From an uncultured Bacteroidales bacterium (lineage in GTDB: Bacteria > Bacteroidota > Bacteroidia > Bacteroidales > UBA932): a DNA stretch of 36,464 bases. Shown piece by piece: positions 31,211 to 36,464 of this stretch. Position 1 is the stretch's first letter. Each line of letters begins with the position of its first letter. The notes beneath the pieces are model-generated. The model made no database searches. It was not told where the DNA came from and saw only the letters and a list, made by a program, of their open reading frames with translations. The stretch spans positions 1 through 36,464 of the forward strand of contig ONOQ01000026.1 in NCBI GenBank assembly GCA_900319485.1, given 5' to 3'. The translations under genes and the position numbers were made by a program.

Positions 31211-32736
31211 AATCAAGGCTATTATCGGTAAGAGATTACATACAATACCACCCCAAAGAACTTCTGTTTGACACAGATGCTTATTATGCGTCTCTGGCGA
31301 ACAGATTTCAAGCAATTCTACTCAAGACCATTGACAAAAGATTGTTCCCTGCCGATTTGGTTAGGGAGTTGTCCTTGCGACTGACCGCCCATTTTGAAGA
31401 CGTGGTTTCTGATTTGGGAATATGGCGGTCATTTTGTTGGCGTCATAAAACAAGATACGGCTCATATCTGCCCTTCGACCTTGCCGATGACGGCTTCCCT
31501 CTGGATAATTTGACCCGTGGCGGAATTCACTTTGTCGTTTGGACGGTATTTGTGGACCATCCGGACCGCAGGCAGGCATCACCGTTGATGCCTGCGATGG
31601 CGGGCGTGGCTCAACTTGCGTATGATTTCTATCAGAAAGAGTTCTATGATGCTCCCATTAACGAATCGCTGGCATCCTTAATTTTCGATGATAAGACGCT
31701 CAGAGACTTTTATGGAGTCAGGCGGATTCTGGAGTGGCTGTCACATAACACATATCTTTCCAGATGGCACGAGACGGAAATCAGCTATTGGAAATGGTAT
31801 GAAACCCTAGGCGAAATCCTTCCCGGTCTAAAGGATGATGAACATAAATGGCATTACGCGGTTGATTCCGTGTTTCCATTTGTAGAAAAAGCCGGACCGT
31901 TGTCTTTGTTTCCGCAACAATGGTATGCCGATATGTTGCACACCTGCCCGTTGAGAGAGTTCGGGGTTTGGGAGAATAATTTGGAAGAGATTGAGTTTCA
32001 ACGTTTAAATACTCTTAAGATTCTTGGTGCCCAGGGGGGGCAATTGTTATTGAAGAATGTTCGGGGAGAGATGCTCTCCGTGGAATTGGACAGTTTCGGT
32101 GGGGGCCTGGGGAACGCTTTTGAGACAAACAACATCATCGTAGGGTCTTTAGCAAAATTTGCCGGCAAGTGGAACATGGTAGGATGCTCCGCATTCGCTA
32201 ACAGTGATTCCTATTTCGAAGAGCGAGTGCTCCAAAGAAAGAAAAAGCATGAAGAATATCAACGTACAATAGACCTGTATGAATCGGCAATCAAAAAGTC
32301 CCGCGGCCGTCGGCTGTTTTATTTTGAGAACTTCGAGTCTTTTAAAAACTGGTTGAAAGACGTTGTCGGCATGCGTGGCGTTGATGCCGCCACATCCGGC
32401 TTCCATCAAGATATCAAAACGGGGAAGCAGTTTATGGTTTACATACCATATGATGGAGACTTGGAGTTTGCATTTGGGTGCAGCGCAAATATCTCGGATT
32501 CGGAGAACCCATATTACGATAGCAGTGAGGCTCGCGAGAGCGCTATCTCAATGATTGACGCATATGGAACCATTTCCACCGAATGGATGTATTATCTGAT
32601 TGAGAACGGCTTCCTTAAGGATGCAGCATTCCCCGGTCCGAACGAGGAGGCCTCCAGATACTTATTGCAAAGCAACCTGCCATTTGTCTGTACTTTCATG
32701 CGTCGTTGCAATGTAATTTCTCCACTTGACGATTGA
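31207..32736 (+). CDS. DUF3843-like protein, function unknown, second gene of the cargo operon
   Basis: A 509-residue soluble protein. The first about 250 residues resemble the DUF3843 family of Bacteroidota from memory: DTDAYYASLANRFQAIL near the N-terminus, then LSLRLTAHFEDVVSDLGIWRSF, YGSYLPFD and a hydrophobic helix GGIHFVVWTVF. The family has no known function. The C-terminal half (about 260-509) has a beta-rich stretch (GGQLLLKNVRGEMLSVELDSFGG), a charged helix with many Lys and Glu (YFEERVLQRKKKHEEYQRTI) and a final part I do not recognise. No catalytic motif is evident. It begins in an ATGA overlap with the 119-residue gene and ends 5 bases before the next start, so all three are one transcript. 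Confidence 0.75.
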   Translation: MKSRLLSVRDYIQYHPKELLFDTDAYYASLANRFQAILLKTIDKRLFPADLVRELSLRLTAHFEDVVSDLGIWRSFCWRHKTRYGSYLPFDLADDGFPLDNLTRGGIHFVVWTVFVDHPDRRQASPLMPAMAGVAQLAYDFYQKEFYDAPINESLASLIFDDKTLRDFYGVRRILEWLSHNTYLSRWHETEISYWKWYETLGEILPGLKDDEHKWHYAVDSVFPFVEKAGPLSLFPQQWYADMLHTCPLREFGVWENNLEEIEFQRLNTLKILGAQGGQLLLKNVRGEMLSVELDSFGGGLGNAFETNNIIVGSLAKFAGKWNMVGCSAFANSDSYFEERVLQRKKKHEEYQRTIDLYESAIKKSRGRRLFYFENFESFKNWLKDVVGMRGVDAATSGFHQDIKTGKQFMVYIPYDGDLEFAFGCSANISDSENPYYDSSEARESAISMIDAYGTISTEWMYYLIENGFLKDAAFPGPNEEASRYLLQSNLPFVCTFMRRCNVISPLDD

Positions 32737-32741
32737 CCATT

Positions 32742-34154
32742 ATGGACAAAACAAAACTCGACAAAGTGTTCAGTCTGCATGAAAACAGCGATGTCTATTC
32801 GTTCATGAAGGACTATGCTTATAAGAATCAAGCCTTAGCCGCAGCCTTAGTCCGGCATTTTCTACCGGACAAGATCGATGTCGATGCGCTGAGGAATGAA
32901 GTGCAGGATATTATCTTTTCGGTTGACGAGAGCGGTTACAGGTGGGGTCCGTCACTAAACTGGCATCAAATAGATGAACAATTGGGCCGTATGATGGAAA
33001 AGGCCCGTTATTATGATGCGGAAGGAGAGTTCGAAGCCGCCGCATCAATCGCGTCGGAAGTGATTCTTTTCGTGGGGCAGCATTACACGGATGACTGTGT
33101 TTACGAGTGCGAGCACTTTGATGGATATGACTTTGAGACCCGAAACGCCATTAAGATGGTAATATCTTTGGTTGAGTCTAAAGTGTTGGATATTAGTACG
33201 ATAAAGCGTATTAAAAAGGACATAAAGAAGGCTGCTTCTACGGACACCTTCCGCAATGGAGGTTATTGTATAGAAAATCTGGATGAATTGCAAAGTGTCA
33301 TTGATGGCGTCTTTGATGACTTCGAGGAGCACTTGGCATCGCTTGACGCGCGAATTGCCAATGCTGGAAGATGCGAACATTATAAAAACCAATGGCTATT
33401 ACGAAAGGTCTCATACCTTTATTTCAAGGAAGAGAACGCGGCGGCAGAGAAAGTAATAGATGAAAACTTTTCCATTCCGGAATTGTCTCGGCTGCGCATT
33501 GACACTCAAATATTTCATGGAAAGATTGAAGATGCGATAGACTCGTTGAAACGGGCGATATCATGCACGGAAGACAAGTGGTATGCCACCGAATGTCACG
33601 AAAGGAGACTGGAATTGCTGGAATCCATAGGGGATGAAGCGAAACAGGCCGAAGAACTTGAGTTCCTTTTTTTGAACAGTTTCTCGTCAACATATGACTA
33701 TTATCTCAAGTATAAAAGCCTTTTGGAAAAGCTGACCGGAGATGCTTCAGAAATGCTTCATGGCGTGATAGAGAAGTTGGTTAGAAAGAGCAACGTTCAT
33801 AGCCAGAAAGATATTGCCAGAATTTGCGCGGAAGAAAACATGCTTCCACAGTTGGCGGAATGCCTTTCCTGGAATGACAGCTATGGCAATGATTGTTACC
33901 AGTGTCTGGCGGAATATGGTAAGTTCCTGGATTCTGATACCAGAAATAAGATTGTAACCAGACATGTTGATGTAATCAGGAGAAGTGCCATTCCGACCGA
34001 CAGTCGTCGTTATGGATATATTATCAGCCATATGGCAGCCTTGCGTGACTCTTGTGATGAGGGACGAGAGGCGGTAGATGCACTGATTGAAGAATTTAAG
34101 CTTCTGTATAGCCGACGACGATCTATGATGAGCGAATTGAAGAAACTTTGTTAA
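32742..34154 (+). CDS. Unknown 470-residue helical-repeat-like protein, third gene of the cargo operon
   Basis: No family recognised with confidence. The protein looks alpha-helical throughout, with TPR-like helix pairs such as ARYYDAEGEFEAAASIASEVI (about 88-108) and WLLRKVSYLYFKEENAAAEKVI (about 217-238, from the ATG). The region ending in CEHFDGYD resembles, by memory only, the helical part found next to SWIM zinc fingers, but no SWIM cysteines or histidines are seen. There is no signal peptide. The ATG at 32742 is preferred; an in-frame TTG at 32733 overlaps the previous gene. It probably acts as a protein-binding scaffold for the DUF3843-like protein. Confidence 0.72.
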   Translation: MDKTKLDKVFSLHENSDVYSFMKDYAYKNQALAAALVRHFLPDKIDVDALRNEVQDIIFSVDESGYRWGPSLNWHQIDEQLGRMMEKARYYDAEGEFEAAASIASEVILFVGQHYTDDCVYECEHFDGYDFETRNAIKMVISLVESKVLDISTIKRIKKDIKKAASTDTFRNGGYCIENLDELQSVIDGVFDDFEEHLASLDARIANAGRCEHYKNQWLLRKVSYLYFKEENAAAEKVIDENFSIPELSRLRIDTQIFHGKIEDAIDSLKRAISCTEDKWYATECHERRLELLESIGDEAKQAEELEFLFLNSFSSTYDYYLKYKSLLEKLTGDASEMLHGVIEKLVRKSNVHSQKDIARICAEENMLPQLAECLSWNDSYGNDCYQCLAEYGKFLDSDTRNKIVTRHVDVIRRSAIPTDSRRYGYIISHMAALRDSCDEGREAVDALIEEFKLLYSRRRSMMSELKKLC

Positions 34155-34215
34155 TTTCATCAAGAAATGACCCTGCTGGATGTCATAACGCCTGTGCCCA
34201 AAACGCTTATCAAGG

Positions 34216-34599
34216 ATGATGAGCGCAAAGGGTGTGAACCGTGGAATACTGATTGCGGCCGTTCTGATGCTGGCTTTCCTTTTCATCTTCTGGCTTTTCG
34301 GCGACTTGTCCGGCATCTCTGATGCCTCTGCGCATCCGGTGCTGTTGGTCTTGCTGGAACTGGCCAAGGTGCTTGGGGGGGGCGTCGTTTATTTGGCGGC
34401 GTGCTGGGGGTTTAAGGCATGCGTACATATCGTATCAGCATCTCCAAAGAAAACTGAACCGACGCAGCCGGAGCAAAAGCAAGAACAAACAACCGCACCG
34501 GCGGAAGTGACCATCGAGATTCCTCCAGGGATGGACCTATCGGAACCGGATCCGCTTTCCGTCCGGGACTTTTTGTCCCCGGAATCAAACAATACGTAA
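34216..34599 (+). CDS. Two-TM membrane protein of the element, probably truncated by a frameshift
   Basis: A 127-residue protein with two hydrophobic segments (about 10-28 and 40-66) and a proline- and glutamine-rich tail (about 76-127). I do not recognise a family. The reading frame ends at TAA 34597-34599, but an open frame shifted by -1 overlaps its end and continues to 34889 with protein-like composition. Adding one base near 34584 would join ...SVRDFLSPE to IKQYVISNLYDWIVLEGN..., giving about 224 residues. So the annotated gene may be the front half of a larger one. GC content is higher than in the cargo operon upstream. Confidence 0.6.
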   Translation: MMSAKGVNRGILIAAVLMLAFLFIFWLFGDLSGISDASAHPVLLVLLELAKVLGGGVVYLAACWGFKACVHIVSASPKKTEPTQPEQKQEQTTAPAEVTIEIPPGMDLSEPDPLSVRDFLSPESNNT

Positions 34600-34889
34600 T
34601 CAGCAACTTATACGATTGGATAGTCCTGGAGGGCAACCGCACCGGACTACAACTATCCTATCTGTATATAGCCCTCACGAAGAACCATCTCATAGAAAGC
34701 GTGAGCCCGCAGAAGATGCTTGAAGCATTGGTCAATACCTATTCAGACCTCAAATTCGTGAGCGACAGCACGCTCCGGCACGCCTATGCCGATGTCAAGA
34801 ACCGTCCGGAGGGGAAAGACAAGAAAGAGGACCAGGCAAAAGCTGACGCAATCTTCAAGGTGCTGACAACGCCAAAGTCGCCAAAATAG
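34600..34889 (+). pseudogene. Likely 3' part of the frame-disrupted membrane protein gene
   Basis: In this frame the sequence is open from before 34539 to the TAG at 34889. It encodes a soluble helical segment (ISNLYDWIVLEGNRTGLQLS, then YLYIALTKNHLIES, SPQKMLEALVNTYSDLKFVS and a Lys-rich end). No ATG lies at the start; a GTG at 34701 could give a 62-residue product but would cut the conserved-looking segment in the middle. The simplest reading is a one-base deletion around 34581-34590 in a gene that began at 34216. Programmed shifting or a sequencing error are alternatives. Confidence 0.45.
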
Positions 34890-34890
34890 C

Positions 34891-35057
34891 CCGCCAAATC
34901 AGCCAGAATAACCAGTAAATCTTGCCAGAGCCGCCAAATCAGCCTGGCAATTTCTCTTCCCCCATTGTTGTAGTAACGGCATGCCATCGTCCGAGGGTCG
35001 GGCGATGGCTTTTCCGTTATGGGCCACTGGCGGATTAGTCTGCAGACCGCCCATAAC
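34891..35057. other. Structured non-coding region (repeats and hairpins) ahead of the HTH and replication genes
   Basis: CCGCCAAATCAGCC occurs twice (34891-34904, 34931-34944), start points 40 bases apart. TTGCCAG (34922-34928) and CTGGCAA (34944-34950) are inverted around the second copy. A long hairpin spans 34974-35019: TAACGG, GCCATCG, CCGA paired with TCGG, CGATGGC, CCGTTA. GTTATGGGC (35016-35024) and GCCCATAAC (35049-35057) form a further 9-base inverted repeat that shares bases with the hairpin and would compete with it. This may be an origin, a transfer region or a control region for the two genes downstream. Confidence 0.6.
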
Positions 35058-35066
35058 AACACAACT

Positions 35067-35378
35067 ATGGACCTACAGTCTATTATTGAGAATGGCAGCG
35101 CAAGCGTAACCGTTCAGATTACCGCAAAAGACCTCAAGGAGTTTGCGGATCACCTTATGAACATCGCCCTTAGGCAGGCGCAGGAAGCGCAGGCCGCAGC
35201 GGACGGAGAGAGTTTTTTCTCCAAGGCCGAAGTCTTAGCCTTATTCGGCATCTGCCCCACCACTCTCTGGCTCTGGGCCAAGAACAACTATCTGAAACCC
35301 GTCAAGGCCGGGCGAAAGGTCCTGTACCGGAAGTCCGATGTGCAGCGCTTTCTTAAATCCAGGGAGGACCGCGTATGA
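35067..35378 (+). CDS. Excisionase-like helix-turn-helix protein
   Basis: A 103-residue DNA-binding protein. The C-terminal half (about 47-101) has a MerR/excisionase-type winged helix: FFSKAEVLALFGICPTTLWLWAK then the wing NNYLKPVKAGRKVLYRKSDVQRFLKSRE. This is the arrangement typical of HTH_17 proteins on Bacteroidota mobile elements, which act in excision or in control of transfer genes. The N-terminal half is helical (ITAKDLKEFADHLMNIALRQAQEAQ). The ATG at 35067 is preferred over an in-frame ATG at 35019, which lies inside the hairpin region. It overlaps the next gene by 4 bases (ATGA). Confidence 0.8.
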   Translation: MDLQSIIENGSASVTVQITAKDLKEFADHLMNIALRQAQEAQAAADGESFFSKAEVLALFGICPTTLWLWAKNNYLKPVKAGRKVLYRKSDVQRFLKSREDRV

Positions 35379-36367
35379 AAAAGATTCTGAAAGACGGTCC
35401 GTTCAACCGGATTTCCAGGGATGTGATTACGAACAAGGAGCTTTCCCTTAAGGCCAAGGGGCTTCTGACCCTGATTCTTGGCCTCCCCGACAATTGGGTG
35501 TTCACGATAGTCGGCCTGCAAGAGTATGTCCAGGAAGCCCTCCTGTCGGCCATGCGGGAACTTATCGAAAAGGGATATGCCGTTCGGGAAACCCGGCGCA
35601 CGCAAAACGGCCGGTTCTGCCCGGATGACTATTCCTTCTACGAGATTCCCTTCTCCTTTTCACCGCAAGCGGGAAACCCGTCTGCGGAAAACACCGTCGA
35701 GGATATGCGGGATACGGAGAGTCCAGAAGTGGAAAACCCGCAGCAATTAAGAAGTATAGAATCTATAAGTAACCCTATTAAGAAAGAAATAATCAAGAAG
35801 TTACTGGCCTGCGAGCCGTTTTTGAATGTTTGGAATAAGCTTACGGCCACGCCGTATTGGAAAACAAAGACTGACGCCGAAATCCAGTCTGAATTGGAAT
35901 CTTTGGCCAATTATGAGCTTGATGAAGCGACAGCCCTTGCCGAAAATTCATTGAAGAAAGGTTGGGCTAAAGCGGTATATGATGGCTCCTCAGTCAAGAT
36001 TGTTGAAAAAGTGAGAAAGGAGAGGCCGAAGCCTCTCGTCATCAACCCGCCCAAGCCACGGGAGCCGGAGCCTTCCCCAGAGGAACTCGCACGGAAGAAC
36101 CAGGCAGCGCTCGTCTCGATGGCGCACCAGTTCTACGAGGAGGTGAAAAAAGAAAAGTGCATCATGGCCATCGCTGACCTCCCTGTTGCCGAAGTCTTCG
36201 AACATCTGCTTGAGATCGGCGTCATCGCGCCCGCGGAAGAGCAAATGGAGGCCGTGAAAAAGGAAGAATCCCTCAGGCGCCAGTGTGCAGCCAAGCGGAA
36301 GCTGCTGGAGCAAATATTCACCGTCTGGGAAGCCGAGGGCCGGGAGCTAACCGTTCCGTCGGAATGA
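35375..36367 (+). CDS. Replication-initiator-like protein with N-terminal winged helix
   Basis: A 330-residue protein. The N-terminal about 90 residues look like the winged-helix domain of phage and plasmid replication proteins of the DnaD/RepA-N kind: FNRISRDVITNKELSLKAKG, LLTLILGLPDNWVFTIVGLQ, ALLSAMRELIEKGYAVRETR. The middle (about 95-215) is a low-complexity linker followed by a helical segment. The C-terminal part (about 215-330) is charged and helical with many Lys, Glu and Pro. It likely binds an origin or helps load replication proteins, perhaps acting on the structured region just upstream. Exact function and family are not certain. It is co-transcribed with the HTH gene. Confidence 0.7.
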   Translation: MKKILKDGPFNRISRDVITNKELSLKAKGLLTLILGLPDNWVFTIVGLQEYVQEALLSAMRELIEKGYAVRETRRTQNGRFCPDDYSFYEIPFSFSPQAGNPSAENTVEDMRDTESPEVENPQQLRSIESISNPIKKEIIKKLLACEPFLNVWNKLTATPYWKTKTDAEIQSELESLANYELDEATALAENSLKKGWAKAVYDGSSVKIVEKVRKERPKPLVINPPKPREPEPSPEELARKNQAALVSMAHQFYEEVKKEKCIMAIADLPVAEVFEHLLEIGVIAPAEEQMEAVKKEESLRRQCAAKRKLLEQIFTVWEAEGRELTVPSE

Positions 36368-36372
36368 AGGTA

Positions 36373-36408
36373 GCGAGTTTATGTTTCGGTAAACCGAAAC
36401 CCACTCGC
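36373..36408 (+). other. Strong hairpin after the replication-like gene (possible oriT or terminator)
   Basis: Nested arms GCGAGT (36373-36378) with ACTCGC (36403-36408), and GTTTCGGT (36383-36390) with ACCGAAAC (36393-36400) around a 2-base loop. The two stems are separated by a small internal loop. No T-run follows, so a simple terminator is unlikely. Hairpins of this kind next to mobilisation genes are often transfer origins, but the next gene is outside the window. Bases 36409-36464 show no gene. Confidence 0.5.
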
Positions 36409-36464
36409 AGCCTGCTCCCGATGGTCGCAGACTGATTATCCAACACACAAGCCATCGCTAAGAT

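Larger units (their letters stand above)
30585..36464. mobile_element. Probable integrated mobilisable element, left part (right end outside the window)
   Basis: Three signs point to integration: the tRNA-Leu 3' duplication at the boundary, the drop in GC content and the loss of the GGCCGAT heptamer seen throughout the chromosome, and the gene content (excisionase-like HTH gene, replication-initiator-like gene, structured non-coding DNA, hairpin). The cargo operon 30851-34154 has the lowest GC, and the backbone 34216-36367 is higher, so the element is itself a mosaic. No integrase or relaxase gene is inside the window; they would be expected beyond 36464. Bases 30646-30850 hold no gene; a weak -7-like TAACTTCG lies at 30827-30834. 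Confidence 0.7.

Noticed and set aside
34167-34320. Short frame beginning MTLLDVITPVPK between the cargo operon and the membrane protein gene
   Set aside because: About 50 codons, and most of it overlaps the membrane protein gene in another frame; could be a remnant but there is not enough to call a gene.
36432-36450. CTGATTATCCAACACA near the window end as another copy of the repeat leader
   Set aside because: Similar to the leader at 30190 but with an extra base, and no palindrome follows before the window ends; too short to claim.
1-36464. CRISPR array, rRNA genes, or insertion sequence with transposase
   Set aside because: No regularly spaced repeats, no rRNA-like sequence and no transposase-like protein were seen on either strand.

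Overview
The window looks like chromosomal DNA of a Bacteroidales-type bacterium (phylum Bacteroidota), probably a gut lineage. The evidence is the gene families (DUF3109, DUF2007, a long RodA, a lipoprotein with an acidic signal after its cysteine), the promoters (many intergenic matches to the Bacteroidota -7 box TAnnTTTG, some with TTTG about 20 bases upstream) and the near absence of Shine-Dalgarno sequences. The first 30.5 kb is GC-rich, compact and mostly housekeeping. I cannot name the species.

Layout. 0.1-7.5 kb: lysyl-tRNA synthetase, an RNA 2'-O-methyltransferase, an Xaa-Pro aminopeptidase on the minus strand, a coiled-coil membrane protein, HemW and small conserved proteins. 7.5-11 kb: a large secreted M16-like protein without the zinc motif, and a secreted TPR protein. 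11-14 kb: an Lrp/AsnC regulator and topoisomerase I. 14-18.2 kb: an overlapping operon of PBP1A, D-Ala-D-Ala ligase and PrmC. 18.4-19.5 kb: a surface-type lipoprotein. 19.5-21 kb: two toxin-antitoxin modules side by side (HicAB, and AbrB-type antitoxin plus PIN toxin). 21-23.5 kb: a U32 family protein and IspD. 23.6-30.2 kb: the cell elongation operon mreB-mreC-mreD-PBP2-rodA followed by a short-chain dehydrogenase.

From 30.2 kb the character changes. There is a palindromic repeat, a 136-base nested inverted-repeat structure and a tRNA-Leu(UAA) whose 3' part plus 14 flanking bases is perfectly duplicated in tandem, as at a tRNA attachment site. After that comes about 5.8 kb of lower-GC DNA that looks like the left part of an integrated mobilisable element. 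It holds a three-gene cargo operon of unknown function (119 aa, 509 aa DUF3843-like, 470 aa helical-repeat-like), a frame-disrupted membrane protein gene, a structured non-coding region, an excisionase-like HTH gene, a replication-initiator-like gene and a strong hairpin near the window edge. No integrase or relaxase lies inside the window.

Two signals stand out. The heptamer GGCCGAT (and its complement ATCGGCC) occurs roughly 55-60 times in the first 30.5 kb, about ten times the chance expectation, in several reading frames. By eye it is absent from the toxin-antitoxin patch and from the integrated element. Second, the unnamed three-gene cassette beside the tRNA attachment site is the best candidate here for an undescribed accessory system.
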